64,000 nt of DNA. Origin: Pseudoscleropodium purum (Eukaryota > Streptophyta > Bryopsida > Hypnales > Brachytheciaceae). The notes beneath the pieces are model-generated. The model worked only from the letters and a program-made list of their open reading frames with translations. It made no database searches and was not told the origin of the DNA. The translations under genes were made by a program, and so were the position numbers. The stretch spans positions 16,492,001 through 16,556,000 of the forward strand of contig OZ017803.1 of the NCBI GenBank assembly GCA_963969395.1. Direction: 5' to 3'. Below are positions 1 to 13,452 of the stretch, in pieces; the first letter of the stretch is position 1, and each line of letters begins with the position of its first letter.

Positions 1-145
1 TTTGGTATTGTTAGCGGATGCGGGGGCGGATCTTGAGGCCAGCTGACTGAGTTGCACGTCACGGAAAGTGTAAGAATGACTACCTTTCTACAAACGGGCC
101 ATTTTTCATGACCTGGTCTTGAAATGGCCACTGGTTCATCAAAAG
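1..145 (+). other. Unresolved 5' edge of the callose synthase gene
   Basis: All three forward frames contain stops here, so I cannot place the upstream coding exon with confidence. The stretch is probably an intron plus part of an earlier exon of the callose synthase gene, whose first ~430 codons should lie left of the window. A possible acceptor is the AG at 144-145. Confidence 0.4.
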
Positions 146-3100
146 AACATCGCTCTTGCGCATTTATGAGGGCACGGCAGTATATCTGCTGACACTTGGA
201 TCGCAGGTGTTGAGGTGACGTGATTTCTTCTTGGACTGAGGTAACTGATACTTTGACAACATCTTATCCAGGCATGTATTGTTACACTATGGAGTGGGCA
301 ACAAAGAGCTCCTTGGGTTGAGTTACGGAACAAAGATTCTCTGGCTCGTTTGTTAGCAATTTTCATCACTTGGTCAGGCTTGCGTCTTATTCTAGGTATG
401 CTGTGAATTTTCAGCTCGTTGCATGTAACAGATGTCCTCCTCTGACATTTTCTCTTCTTTTATAAGACAGTGATCTGCTTTTGTTTGCCCTCGCATGCTA
501 TTTCTTGTTCTTTGAGTCTTGGACACATTTATGTATGTGACCTATTGTTCTTATTTGTATTTCATTATCATTTGCGAATGGGGTCTTCACTACTTTAATG
601 AGTGTGCATAATAAACATACGTCTAATTTTTAGTTGCTTTTTTTTCTTATGCAAGAGCTTTGCATTGATTCAGAATCTTGGGCTTTGTGTCCTTTTTAAC
701 TTCGACATCTTCCTCTCCTACATACTAGTGGATCTAATTGAGATAATTATGTTGGCGCAGCCCTGCTTGATCTGGTAATGATGCATAGCCTGATTTCATG
801 GGAGACGTGGAGGACTGGGTTGCGAATGATATTGAAAGTTCTGGTGGCCAGTGTATGGGTTTTAATCTTCTCAATATTTTACAGGTCCAGATCCAACTTT
901 AATGATTTCAATGAAAATTAGAATAGGTTACTTATGATTAACGCACTTAACCTCTATATTGCATTCTTTAGGGAGTGATATAAGTGGTTGGGGGTCAACA
1001 CCATCGTCAATTTACTTCTGTTACTTCTAAAATTCGCATCTAATATTGTGATAATCTATGATGTCTAAACCTGCAGCTCAATGTGGCGTAGGCGGCATAA
1101 AGATCATGCCTGGTCTTCTGCTGCCAATTCGCTCTTCATAAGATATTTGTACACTATGGTAGCTTTTTGTCTTCCTGAAGGGCTGGCACTGGCATTATTC
1201 ATTATCCCGTTTGTGCGGAATTTTTTGGAAAAGTCCAGATTCAGAGTCTTTCACCTCTTGACCTGGTGGTTTCAGGTATGCACGTTTATGATCAGACGTA
1301 GTCTGTGATGGTACGAATTGCTGGATATCTGCAATTACGTGATATAATGTTAGATTATAATGTTCGCGGTTCCCAGGACTAGGACTATCTTTATGCATTG
1401 TGATTTGTACTTGCTATCGTGGTCGTTTATGTACTTCAGATTGAGACACTTATCTGTTGGCTTCTATTACAGAGTCGCACATATGTTGCTAGGGGTTTAA
1501 GAGAGGGTACCGTGGATAACTTCAAGTAAGTTCTTTCGCTTTTGCAACTTCTCTATTTCGGTTATCTTGATAAGTAGGGGACCTTGCTTAGCCGACTCTG
1601 CACAGTAATGTTCACTTTGTACTTAGTGCAGGAAAAGTGTATGCCATTCCCAAAGTCTAGATTACATCCCTCTCTGGTTATTAGTTCGTACGTGGAAACT
1701 GCTCCATGGGTTCTAAGAGATGTATGCCCTGATTACAAGTAGTTAGAAAGCTCAATGAATATTCTGTACTGACAACCTGAATTCTTCAGGTACACTCTGT
1801 TTTGGACTCTCGTACTGGCATCTAAGTTCCTTTTTAGCTATTTTCTTCAGGTAAACTCGGTCTGGAGGTATTTCTCTCATACTAATCTAATAGAGAAATT
1901 CAGACGTGGAATCTTGAGTAGAGGCGTGCCTGTCTAACCCGTTTCACTGTACTTGCAGTTAAAACCGCTGATAAGTCCAACAAAGGAAATCTTAGAAATT
2001 ACAACTATCGATTATAAGTGGCATCAAATCTTTGGAAAAGGTAACCCTGACAATTGATGGTATCTGGAAAATAAATCTGTGGCTGCTCTGTGGTTTCCAA
2101 GAATAAGACTCATTAAGTTTGGAGTTTGTCTTGTTTTTTGTGATTTTAGGCAACAGGGTTGCAGTGCTTGCTTTGTGGGCTCCTGTCATATTGGTAAGTC
2201 TTGTTTTCTGTTCATTCTATCTTTAGTTATGTCATGCTTCCAGAATGGTCTTTAATAAAATTTGCTTTAAAGCTTAGAATTGATCAGTGCGAATAGCCAT
2301 AAGTTACTTGTCGCTCAACTTGGCTGTATTACTTGAGGGAAATTCAAGTACTGATGATCACGATTTGAAAAGATGGTAGGCGCGAGAGCCACGTACATAT
2401 TTTAGGAGCTTTTATAGTTCTCAGTCTTTCTTAAAATTTCATTATTATGTTTTGACTTGTATAAGCTACTGCTGTTCTTGTTCAGATCTATTTCATGGAC
2501 ACACAAATATGGTATACCATTTGGTCTGCCCTGGTTGGAGCGCTTGTTGGGCTATTGGATCATCTTGGAGAGGTTCACTTTTATTCACTTAAGTTATAAT
2601 GGAAATACCTGAGTTGAGCTTAATATCTGCGTCTTAGAATCTCTTTGTTTTTCTGGGTGATGTCATCCGTGTTTTCTTTTTTTGTTGTTTATATATGAGG
2701 TATGGAAAATAGATTTTCGGATGCTGCTTTGCTCTATTGTAGGGCTAATTTAGTATAATTAATTGATAGGGCTGCTTGCATGACTGATTGGGGAGAAATA
2801 CTTCTTTCAAGAAGTTCAGGATTTTGATTATCTGGTTCATATGTTTGTACTTTCCAGATCCGAAATGTCCATCAGCTTAAGTTGCGGTTTCAGATGTTTC
2901 CTGGTGCTGTTCAGTTCAATCTTATCCCTGAATCTTGGGGTGTTGGCATTAGACAACAGTAAGTCTCGTCATCATCTTGAAATGGTTTTCTTCATTGCAT
3001 CTTTTCACGAGCATTTGAGTTTGGGTACCATTCTTGAAACAGAGAAACCTAACTATAAGACCTACTGGTTAATGAGCATCGCAATCTCGTGAAGCAAACG

Positions 3101-6100
3101 CTACTGAAATTATTTCAATACTGGCTTAGCAAGCAATCATTGGCCTATGAACGTTTTGATTGGGTGGAGTTCAATTCGTTGTACTCGTCTTGCGAAATTC
3201 TCGCAGATGACATTTAAGGAAAACAATAGCATTAAGGAACACACCAAATTAATTTAAGAACATTACGGTAGTTGCGTTATTCTAAGTCTTCTTAGGTATG
3301 GACGATTGAGCATAAGTTTAGTTATTGCGGAGCCTTTCATGAATCCTCGATAATCCTAGTATGTACTAACCTTCTCCTACTTTTGCGGGATCACAGGCTG
3401 GCAAGGAAAACAAAGTCATTCCTTGTATGATATGCTGATGTATTTTTTTAGCGTTTCAGGTACAGCTGGTGGGTTAACGTGAAAAATTTCTTCATGCGGA
3501 TCAGGCTCCGTTATGGAGCGCCATCTCAGGAAGCAAAGGTGACTGTAAGCTCTTTGTATAAGGTTCATGCTAGCCCGGTACCGTTGGTTATTCCATAGGC
3601 TTCTAAATGTTTTATCCTACAGGAGGAAAGTATGGAGGCAAGACGCTTCTCACACATCTGGAATGAAATTTTGAAGACATTCCGAGAGGAAGATCTTATA
3701 AGCAACAGGTTTGTTCTTTATTCTCTTGTATGTCTTGTTACGTCTACATGGATTGAGAGTCTCAGCCCCATCTTTTATCTCGAGACGCCATTTTTTATGC
3801 TTCTTTCTGCAAAGATCTTGTGCAGGTGAATCCTTAGTTGGCTTTTTGTGGGGGGTATTATGACTCTCTTCTTTGCTTTCAGTCTTGAACTCATATTTAT
3901 TAAGCGCATGGATTCTTTTTATTGGATCCGCGATAACTAGTTACTGTGTAAGGTCTCTTTATGGATGTAATCATCGGTTGAGAATCACCGAATTTATCTT
4001 TCGGCACTGTGCAAGATAATTGTGCACATTGACTTCAATAATTATCTGTTGGGTTTTAGAAGTGGAGAGAGTGAGCTTTTACTTACTAGAGCTTTTTGCA
4101 AACATATTTTGGAGGTGAAATCTGTCCATACCAGCGTCATGCTTGTGTTCTTGAGAAACTCTTTGCTGGGTATTTCTTGATATTCTTACAGAGAGCTGGA
4201 GCTATTAGAAATACCAACTCAAGTTTGGAATATTTCGGTGTTTCAGTGGCCTTCAACATTGGTTGCAAATGAGGTATAGAGTTTTCTATGCTTGTTTTGT
4301 TGTTTTGACATCGACGATGTAGGATTCTATTGATTGCGGAAGCTACAAAATTTTTGAAGTTTCGAATTTAAGAACGATAAAAACAGTATTGCCACATTTT
4401 GAAGTATGGACCTTGAGTTATCTAGCTTCTGGTTTACATTGATATTATGGAGGTCTTGATGGCTATGTGCTTGGTTATATATAGCATGCCCTCGTTTTGT
4501 GCACTCCATGGTATTTTGTTTTGCCTGAATCTTACTTTCATGAACAGGTTCAAACAGCCTTGGATCTTCTTAAAAAAGAAGACGGGGGCAAGGGTATGGA
4601 AGACAAGGCTGTGTGGAAAAAAATTGTCAAAAGCGAGTATGGGCGATGTGCTGTTGTGGAGTCTTATGAAAGTATCAAACATATTCTAGTGTACAGAATT
4701 CTGAGACTGAATTCGCCAGATCAAATTATGGTGAAAAGTCTCTTTGAGGATCATATTGATAGAGCTATCAATCAAAGAAAATTTTCGGATGCCTTTACTT
4801 TGTCCAAACTTCCTGAAGTTCACGAGTGTGTCCTTACTCTCGTGAAGAATATTCTGAAGCATAAAACAGACGAGGTACTTTTTTAACTCTTTTCAAATAC
4901 GGGCCAGTCAGTATGAATAGGTCTTCTGCCGCTTTTGTCGTGTGTGCGTCAGTAAGACAATTGGTTTGATTTTAGTGAATTTCTTGTTTGGATAGGGGAA
5001 GTTGACACAGCCAGAATTTTAATGCAACCTCATTACTTTTTGAAGCTTGACCAAGTTACGGCAGTAAATGTGACTTTTCTCTGCTGTCTAGGTGGTTAAA
5101 GCGTTGCAAACTTTGTGGCACTACGTTGTCAATGAATTTCCCAGAGCCGGAGAGAGGACTCTTATCAAAGAGAACTTTGCTCGTCAGCGTTTGAGTACAG
5201 CTACTGTCTTCAAAGATTCGGTAGTGTTACCTGGCGCGGGAGATAAAAACTTCTACAAGCAACTCAAGCGGCTGCAAACCACCTTGGAGACCAAAGATAC
5301 TCTGCTGAGTGTTCCCAAGGGTTTGGAAGCCCGGCGCCGCATTTCATTTTTTGCCAATTCTCTCTTTATGACAATGCCACGAGCCCCACAGGTTGGTTTT
5401 AGCACCTGCAAGTTTTTCATGTAAGAACATTATGTTAGCAGTGTTGGAAATATAGGTAGTTATATGGAGGACATCTGTATTGCAGGTCCATTTTAGTGCA
5501 AAAAAGACTCGAGATTGTTATTTGAAATAAGTTTTACTCCTGGCTTTTAATAGGTCATATTGTAGTCACTTTGATTTCAATCGTGCCGCATTAACCAAGG
5601 TCATTTGGGGAATTGACATGAAGAGGGACGGTAATCTGCACCTTTTGTCTTGCCCATTTATGGTTCTGATGTTATTATTGATTCTTGATTTTTTGTAGGT
5701 GGAGAAGATGTTTGCTTTTAGTGTTTTGACTCCTTATTATGAAGAGGAGGTGATTTACTCCTTGAAAGACCTCAACAAAACAAATGAGGATGGCATTGAC
5801 ACGTTGTTTTATCTTCGAACTGTCTTCGCGGGTTGGTTCCAAAGCAGAAACTAATCTTCTTGTCATCTCTAGGGCTTTGAATCTTATAATTGTAATACTC
5901 ATGGATAGTGAGACTTCTTTGCGTGTTTTGTTCTTCATGAAGATTACATATTATAGTCTAATAGAAACTGTTTTTCTGTTTAACATTTGGTCGTTGTTTG
6001 CAGATGATTGGAAGCATTTCAAGGAACGGTTCTCAAGTGTAGAAGAGACAGACAAGCAATTCATAGATCGTATGAGTGGACAAGGTGATGCTGCAGAAGG

Positions 6101-9100
6101 TGGTAGTCAAATGAAACACGATTCAAAGGCAAAGAAAAAATCGGGGAAGGAAAAAAAGATTGAAGAAGATGGACTTGAACTTTGTCTGTGGGCCTCTTAT
6201 CGAGGACAAACACTTGCACGCACTGTGCGTGGAATGATGTACTATGAGAGGTACGATCTTGTCCGTGTGCCTGGGATTTTTTTTGCTGTTTGTTTAACCG
6301 TCAGTGTGGTCTCTGTGCTCTTTGCGGATTTTATAAGGAATCAGTGATAACTGCTGTAAATGTTGTTGGAGTGCAATATGATTTCCGTCGGTCATTCTAG
6401 TTGTAATACAAGTGGATACTAACTAAATTGTGCCTTTGTTCTTTGCAGAGCTCTTGAATGTCAGGCTTTCTTAGATGCAGCAACAGAGAAGGATTTAAAT
6501 GAAGCTTTAGGGTTTAAGGAAATGATAGCACGAGCTTCCAGCAATGCCAGTGAAGGGTCCAGCAGGCGGCAGGAAGAGAGAATTTCAGATGATACAAGGG
6601 AGAGGCAAGTGCTTGCTACCGCTGCCATGAAATTCACGTACGTGGTAGCTGCTCAACTTTATGGGAAACAAAAGAAGAAAGAAGAAAATCAGGCGAAAGG
6701 TATTGCATATCTTTTGAAAACCTACAAAGGTCTCCGAATTGCATACGTGGATGAAGTGGAGACACCTAAGGGCAAGCAATATTTCTCTGTTCTAGTGAAG
6801 TACGACCGGGCTGTCAATATGGAGGTGGAGATCTTCCGGGTTGAGTTGCCTGGAAAGCTGAAGCTTGGGGAAGGAAAACCAGAGAATCAAAACCATGCTC
6901 TCATCTTCACAAGAGGTGATGCTGTTCAAACGATTGACATGAACCAGGTAATGACACCTTGGTACTGCAAGTAGAGCAAATGGTGATCGTCAAGAATAGT
7001 TGATGATTGTTGCGATTTAGAGCGGTTTCGTTTCGTTTGCAGTAGAAAATGTGATTAACTTTTTATGATTGTTTTCTTAAACTGCCAGTAGTCATTGTCT
7101 GCTTTATTTTCCTAGACAGTTTCTTTCTCTATGATGGGAGAGCCTTGTAATTGCCACTCTTCACTAGACTTAGTCTCGGCTTTAATTGAAGTAATACTAC
7201 CAAACCTCTTGAAATTGAATCTAATGATTTGGTTTGTCATGCTGCAGGAAATGTACTTTGAAGAGGCTCTGAAAATGCGTAACCTCTTGCAAGAATTTGA
7301 CAAGCGTCATGGTGTCCGCAAACCCACAATTTTGGGAGTCCGGGAGCATGTCTTCACGGGTTCAGTCTCGTCGCTAGCTTGGTTCATGTCAGCTCAAGAA
7401 ACAAGTTTTGTGACCCTAGGGCAGCGTGTTCTGGCCAACCCATTGAAGATTCGAATGCATTATGGGCATCCTGATGTTTTCAACAGGCTGTGGTTTATGA
7501 GTCGAGGAGGTATCAGCAAAGCATCTCGAACTATCAATATCAGTGAAGATATTTTTGCTGGCTTCAATTGCACCCAGCGAGGTGGCACTGTTACCCATCA
7601 TGAATACATTCAGGTGTCGTTTCTGCTCCAGTATTGTTTGTCAGCTGGTTCTTCCAAATTGGTCTTCTGTTTAGAATTGACTACCGTTAGTACATCGATA
7701 GTGACAATACCAACTAATACTTCAGAAGTTAGATATTTGGACTCAGCCGCATGGTGCCTGCTGCTGTTAGCTATTTTACTGTAGCAAGTTGAGACATGTA
7801 TTCACTAAAGGTTGTATTGGTTGAGCAGGCTGGAAAGGGCAGGGACGTGGGGCTTAACCAAATTGCCTTGTTTGAGGCTAAAGTTGCGAGTGGTAATGGT
7901 GAGCAAGTGTTGAGTCGAGATGTATATCGCCTGGGTCACCGACTTGATTTCTTCCGAATGTTGTCATTCTACTACACGACCGTGGGATTCTTCATCAATA
8001 ACTTGATGGTCGTTCTCACAGTATTTGCCTTCTTATGGGGCCGTTTCTATCTAGCAGTGAGTGGGGTAGAGTCTTCACTATCAAACTCAAAGGTATTGAG
8101 CAACACAGCATTATTGGCCTCCTTGAACCAGCAGTTAATTGTACAACTAGGAATCTTGACAGCACTACCTATGATTGTTGAGAATGCTTTGGAGCATGGT
8201 TTCACCAAGGCCTTGTGGGAGTTCTTCACGATGCAACTGCAGTTGGCTTCAGTATTCTTCACCTTCTCGATGGGCACCCGGGCTCACTACTTCGGTCGCA
8301 CCCTTCTCCATGGTGGAGCTTCTGTGAGTTTCTTTTGACCTTGCTTCTCCACCGAGATTCCGTGATAGGAAATGGCTTCATTGCCAACAGCTCACTATTT
8401 GCGTCCATCTTCTATTACTACTATCTTGTGTATTATTTTCTTTCTTCCACCGTCAAACCCCGCAAATGTTTTTATTTGGGATTGCTTGAATTAGACTCGT
8501 CGTTTCCCACTGTATTTGAATCTCTTCCTAGAGTCATGGCTACCTCAGGTTTTCGTTATTGACAGCCCTTGTACGTGGCACTGGCTGATACCTTATTATC
8601 TGATTTGGGGATGTGCAGTACAGGGCAACTGGTCGTGGATTTGTGGTGAAGCATGAACGGTTTGCTGTAATCTACAGGCTTTACAGTAGAAGTCATTTCG
8701 TAAAAGCGATCGAGCTAATAGCACTCCTAATCGTGTATCTGATTTATGGGGGCCATCGATCATCGAGCACTTACCTACTAATCAGTTTGACTAGTTGGTT
8801 CATGGCGCTCACATGGATACTAGGCCCATTCATTTTCAACCCTTCTGGTTTCGACTGGCTGAAAACTTTGGAAGACTTCGAGGACTTCATCGGCTGGCTC
8901 AAGTACAAAGGAGGCGTCATTGTGGACTCCGAGCAAAGTTGGGAAAGGTGGTGGATGGATGAACAGAAGCACCTCAAAACCACAGGGCTCTTGGGGAAGC
9001 TAATGGACATAATCCTCAACCTTCGATTCTTCTTCTTCCAATATGGAATCGTCTACCAACTGAAAATTGCTGCGACCAGCCAGAGCATATTCGTGTACAT

Positions 9101-9572
9101 TGTCTCGTGGAGTTACGTGTTTGTAGCAGGTGTGATCCACATGATCGTCGCCTCTGCCGGACAACGATATTCTACCAAAAGGCATGGTCTGTACCGAGCC
9201 ATCCAAGCAATTCTCATCACCTTAGTTATCGGAGCTATTGTGCTGCTGAAGGTTTTCACTCCTTTCAGCTTGAAGGACCTCTTGACCTCTTTACTCGCAT
9301 TCGTGCCCACTGGCTGGGGCATCCTGCAGATTCTCACTGTACTTCGAACTGACTGGCTTGAGAAGACCGCCGTCTGGCCAATTGTGGTCAATGTGGGTCG
9401 TCTTTACGAGTTCGGCATGGGTCTCATCGTTCTTGCTCCTGTGGCCATACTTTCATGGCTACCAGGCTTCCAGGCTATGCAGACGAGGGTTCTCTTCAAC
9501 GAGGCCTTTAGCAGAGGACTCCACATCTCACAGCTCCTGGTTACTGTTCAGAAGGCCAAAAAGTCAGAGTAA
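146..9572 (+). CDS. GSL8: Callose synthase (1,3-beta-glucan synthase), GSL8/GSL10 type, 3' part
   Basis: Makes the cell-wall polymer callose from UDP-glucose at the plasma membrane or cell plate. Exons read in phase: (146-206 tentative), 272-395, 761-884, 1077-1275, 1473-1525, 1790-1850, 1959-2040, 2150-2193, 2486-2572, 2858-2958, 3460-3538, 3623-3708, 4192-4273, 4548-4874, 5092-5391, 5699-5831, 6004-6250, 6449-6947, 7248-7613, 7829-8323, 8619-9572. From 272 they encode 1,480 residues of a family usually near 1,900. Order: N-terminal membrane helices (first ~190 visible residues), a long cytosolic loop with the glucan synthase core (SFFANSLFMTMP, FSVLTPYYEEEV, LWASYRGQTLARTVRGMMYY, VREHVFTGSVSSLAWFMSAQ), then a C-terminal helix cluster ending NEAFSRGLHIS. 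The RATG at visible residues 1165-1168 fits the proposed UDP-glucose motif RxTG. GSL8/GSL10 (CalS10/CalS9) assignment rests on segments such as LFIIPFVRNF and YTLFWTLVLASKF, by memory comparison. A Lys/Glu-rich insert precedes LWASYRGQT. All catalytic-core segments are intact. Confidence 0.95.
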
Positions 9573-10869
9573 ACTTGCTAATTCAAGCTTTTGCTCTTCC
9601 AGTAAATCACGGTTCGTTTCATACACTAACGCCTTGGTTTCTGCGTCGTCTTAGAGACGTCTGCAGCCTAGCATTTTCAATAGAGCCTCCAAGTTGCATT
9701 ATTGGGTTGAAGATCACTGTTAGTGAAACCCCCTTGGAGAAGGGCCAGCTACGACCCTAGCCGGGCACATGGGAGCACATCCCTTTCTGCCATTACAAAT
9801 GATAACCAGAGTGAATGGCGGAGAAAGCTACAGTGGTCGCTGCCGGGTGACGCAGCATTACCTGTTATAGGCCAATCATGTATCCCAGCAGGAGGCTGTC
9901 TGAGGCTACCTTTTTTTAGGTGGCATAAAATCGCCTGATGGCGAAATTTCTGTTCATAATTCTAAATTTCGAGTAAATGAAGTCTTGTCTTCTCATCACC
10001 GAAACTTCATCTGTTTTATTCCTTTTTATTCTTTTTTTCTTAAATGTTTTGGCCTGAAAAGAAACAGCTTCCTATTGCAATGGGACGAGGAAAGCCCATT
10101 CATTTTATCAGTATTATCCATTGAGTGTTTTTTAATCCTCTTTACAATATCATTGATAGAATGATAGCCTATTGCTACATTAGAAAATTTGTAGAAAACC
10201 TCTGGTACTTTGAGTGCCTATAGCCCTGTACAAAGAGTACAGAGTCTACTGTTCTCCTCTTTTACACATTCGACTGTCTGCCACGACTAAGCAACCGGGT
10301 CTACTGTTTGCAAGTGAGAAAGATGGCCGCATGTTTCCGGGGCTGGTGTTTCTGCTCTTAACTCCTACTCTTCACGTAGCCCATTCTTTTTGTTGTAGTT
10401 TTAAGATTCTTTTCACATGCGCCGTGTATTTTAAGTTGTTGTTGTCTATTTTTAGGCGAAGGAAGCTAACGAAGATGCGTCCCTTGTAACTTGTTGCGGA
10501 TGGAAGCGCATCATCCGATACAGCGCGGTGCACGGCAGACAAACCGAAGACAGGCGCGGAGTGAGTGGCCGCGGCCCCACAGAGAAACGAAAAGGCTCCA
10601 GCGCGACCGGGAGTTTAATAAGTGGAGTCTCCTCACTCTCTTCCCTTCCGTCCATCCCAATGCTCAGACCACTGTAGCGTCAGTGCCCAGCCGCATTGAT
10701 TACAGTGATGACCAAAGGTAGGCGGTAATAACTTCAAACGTGGAACGCAAGTCAGTCGGCAACGTAGCAAGTCAAGCGGTGGAATATACCGTCCACCATC
10801 TCCTCCTGTCGAAGTTCGTCGGAGCACGGCAACCCCAGTCCACCACCAACTTGCTTTAACTTAAGCTTA
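9573..10869. other. 3' flank of callose synthase and AP2/ERF upstream region
   Basis: No gene is seen. The first ~500 bp are probably the 3' UTR of the callose synthase. The stretch 10490-10720 is richer in GC and likely belongs to the promoter side of the AP2/ERF gene. Small open frames here overlap on both strands and resemble no protein I know. Confidence 0.5.
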
Positions 10870-12090
10870 CTAGCTCTTAAAGCAAGGTACCCCATCCTTT
10901 CTCTTTCTCTTTCCCTTCGCCAACTCCTGGAGGGTCCTTTCTCTCTTTTCTGCACGGACTGCGCTCAAGCATAGATCCCGTTCTCTTGCACCTTCGGCAC
11001 TGGCTTAGCGCAGTGCCCGTCGCTCCCTATCGCCATCGTTGAGGACGTTGCCTGCTCCTGTGGGCTGCGTGACTGCGTCCATCTGTGCCGGTCTGGTTTC
11101 ACCTTGATCGGTTGGTTGGATCAGTCATTCTCGCGACTGTGGTGATGTGGGAGGGACTCTTCGGTTGTATGTGTGCGTGTTCCACTCACTTACAGGGTAG
11201 GCTCGGCACGGGGGTCCGAATTCACTTAGCACGGAGACTGGGCACGTGATCGTCCTTGTTCGGCTCTCGATCTGGGTATGGTTGCATCGTTTTGATTCTA
11301 CGTGAGAATGTAGTTGCAAAATGGCGTAATCGGCATTGGTCGTGTTGGTGTATGACCGAACAAGGATGTGAGTTCTTCTGTGTCTGTCTGTTCGTGCCTG
11401 TTGTGTCTTTCCTTTGTTTCGTGTGTTCTGTTTTGTGTCTGTTTTCTGCTCACGGGGGGGATTTCATTACTTCTAGAGCAATTCTTGGGGTAATGGAACT
11501 TCTGTGAGGGGGATGTGAGGGTGAGTCCCTCGACCTTATTTTGTGATCAGTCTTGTAGGTTAGGCGTGCAAACTGTCAAGTTTATGTGCTTGTGTCGAAT
11601 TGTCTTTTCCTCTTAGAACACAGTTCATGTACATACAAACTTACTTTCGGTAGGTCAGTTTTCTGTAGTCCTCGTTCTGAAATACCCTGTCCTTCGTTTC
11701 GTCTAAGTTTGTACTACTGGTCTCGTTCCAGTTTCTTTGTGATTCGCTCGTTTGGATTTGGGTTTCCTGTTTTTTAACAATCTGTTCTTCGCTGTGTTCG
11801 TTTTGTCCTAGTTTCCACTTCGTAGTTTTCGTTCCAGTTGTTCTTTGTGATTCCTGTCCTTGGGTTTGAATTTACTCATTCTGAACCGTTGTCCTGCGTT
11901 TCGTTCGTTTCGTCTCAGTTTGCGTCTCTCGTTTCGTCCCAGTTTGTACTTCTTGTGTTCGTTTCGTTTCTTTTGATTCCGTTCTTGGTAGATTTGGTTT
12001 TCCTCTTTTCTCGTCTTAAGTCTTTAAGAAGTGACGTGTTGTTCGGACCCCCGTGCTGTAAATACTTTTTGGTCGTTGAACACCGGTACT
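10870..12090 (+). promoter_or_regulatory. Probable core promoter and long 5' leader of the AP2/ERF gene
   Basis: A pyrimidine patch (CTTTCTCTTTCTCTTTCCC, about 10899-10917), common near plant transcription starts, is followed by ~1.1 kb without convincing coding sequence. From 11370 it is very T-rich with repeated TTCGTTTCGT motifs (11880-12000). That composition suits a 5' UTR intron. If unspliced, the leader would carry several upstream ATGs, including one at 11838 whose frame overlaps the main start. I could not fix the splice sites. Confidence 0.4.
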
Positions 12091-13452
12091 ATGGTGCCTG
12101 GATACGGGGACATGTCTGCTGCGGAATCATGGACTATCCACTCCCCTCCACCCAGCAGCACATGTTCTCCAAGTGGAGAGACAAACGGAGGACAATGGCC
12201 TAGTTATGTGGAGCCTCCGAGTTTCCCTCCCTTTACTGCCCAAGTTGAGCACCAGCATATTCCTGGTCTTAGTTTTTTATACGCTCCTCACACAGTTTAC
12301 CCTCCAGCATACCCCCTTCCCCATCCTCATGTCGCAGCCGCAGCCAGTGCACCATGTTTGCCTGGAGAGCAGCAGCAGCAGCAGCAGTATTTGCTGGTGG
12401 CGTCACCAGCTGACATGCAGGCCTTTCACGATAGCATCCAAAGCAGTATTCCCCCAGCCCCTACAATTTCCAGTTTCCTCAGGGACCCCCGAGTTTTCGC
12501 GTTCTCTTCTCCGCCTGCCATTTCAGAGGAGGATCTGTTGCGTTTGCAGAATCTCACCACGCAGATCACTCCTCCGGAAGGAGTCACGCAGAGTGCATAC
12601 AATTTGGCTCCAAGAGCTCCAGCGATGAAGAAGACGAAGCGCTTCCGTGGAGTTCGGCAGCGCAGCTGGGGCAAGTGGGTTGCCGAAATTCGGCTTCCGA
12701 AGATTCGGAAGCGCATTTGGCTCGGGACCCATGACACCGCGGAAGAGGCCGCTGTTGCGTACGACGCAGCGTCTTTTCGTTGTCGTGGAGCCCAAGCCTT
12801 TCTCAACTTTCCTCGTCACTACATTAACGACGACGAGCGAGAAGAGCAAGAAGCAAGCGACCACACCGACACCGACACCGACACTGTACCTGCTCACAGC
12901 AGCTTCGCGAGATCCTCATTTGAGGAGAAGCTCCGGAATCTTGATTACCCTAACTGTGTGAAGGCGAAATCCGGGGGCGGCATTTCAACCAAATGTCACC
13001 CTCGGTCTCAGCCTGACAATCACCTTAATGGTTTTCATCATATTCCAGAGCGCCTTCCTCCTTCCAACCGTGAGGAGCTTGCGAGTTTCTGTGACAATAC
13101 GAGTGTTGCAATTGATGACCACCTCCATTTTAGAGCAGGAGGTCACAACGTGTCAGGGTCGATGATGAGCAACTGCTCCAGCCCTTCGAACTCGTCGGTG
13201 ATCACCGACGAGCAGAGTTTATGCGACGGCGATGGATTCCGGGAGGACGGCAGCGAGAACTTCGACATCGATGAGATTTTTGGTGATGAACTTCGACTTT
13301 CCTCTAATTTAGAGGAGATCATCAACTTCGTTAATACTTTAGATACTTCACCTTCGTCTTCTTCGTCTTCTTCCTCGGAGGAAGCGGGTTCTCCGTTACC
13401 TTCCTCTGGAGAAAGTCCCTCTCCACTGTTTTGGCATTGGAAACCCGTCTGA
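12091..13452 (+). CDS. AP2/ERF-domain transcription factor, DREB A-6 (RAP2.4-like) group
   Basis: DNA-binding transcription factor of 453 residues in one exon. The open frame extends upstream to 12031, but that codon is GTG; the first in-frame ATG is 12091 (ACTATGG context). One AP2 domain lies at residues ~183-241: [18 protein letters not shown], then [16 protein letters not shown] and FLNFP. In ERF numbering position 14 is Val, as in DREB proteins, and position 19 is Leu, as in A-6 members (RAP2.4, WIND1) whose domain reads EIRLPK. Outside the domain the protein is low-complexity: Pro-rich N-terminus, six Gln at 94-99, a DTDTDTD acidic tract after the domain, an acidic segment near [10 protein letters not shown], and a Ser run near residue 425. 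The acidic segment may activate transcription. A-6 relatives act in stress and wound responses, but the role here cannot be read from sequence. Confidence 0.88.
   Translation: MVPGYGDMSAAESWTIHSPPPSSTCSPSGETNGGQWPSYVEPPSFPPFTAQVEHQHIPGLSFLYAPHTVYPPAYPLPHPHVAAAASAPCLPGEQQQQQQYLLVASPADMQAFHDSIQSSIPPAPTISSFLRDPRVFAFSSPPAISEEDLLRLQNLTTQITPPEGVTQSAYNLAPRAPAMKKTKRFRGVRQRSWGKWVAEIRLPKIRKRIWLGTHDTAEEAAVAYDAASFRCRGAQAFLNFPRHYINDDEREEQEASDHTDTDTDTVPAHSSFARSSFEEKLRNLDYPNCVKAKSGGGISTKCHPRSQPDNHLNGFHHIPERLPPSNREELASFCDNTSVAIDDHLHFRAGGHNVSGSMMSNCSSPSNSSVITDEQSLCDGDGFREDGSENFDIDEIFGDELRLSSNLEEIINFVNTLDTSPSSSSSSSSEEAGSPLPSSGESPSPLFWHWKPV

Noticed and set aside
9358..9654. Frame overlapping the last callose synthase exon
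   Set aside because: It is an alternative-frame shadow of the conserved C-terminal membrane domain.
12031..12090. Upstream start of the AP2/ERF frame at 12031
   Set aside because: The codon is GTG. The first in-frame ATG is at 12091; a non-ATG start has no support.
12426..12961. Frames overlapping the AP2 domain on the other frames and strand
   Set aside because: They are shadows of the AP2/ERF coding sequence.
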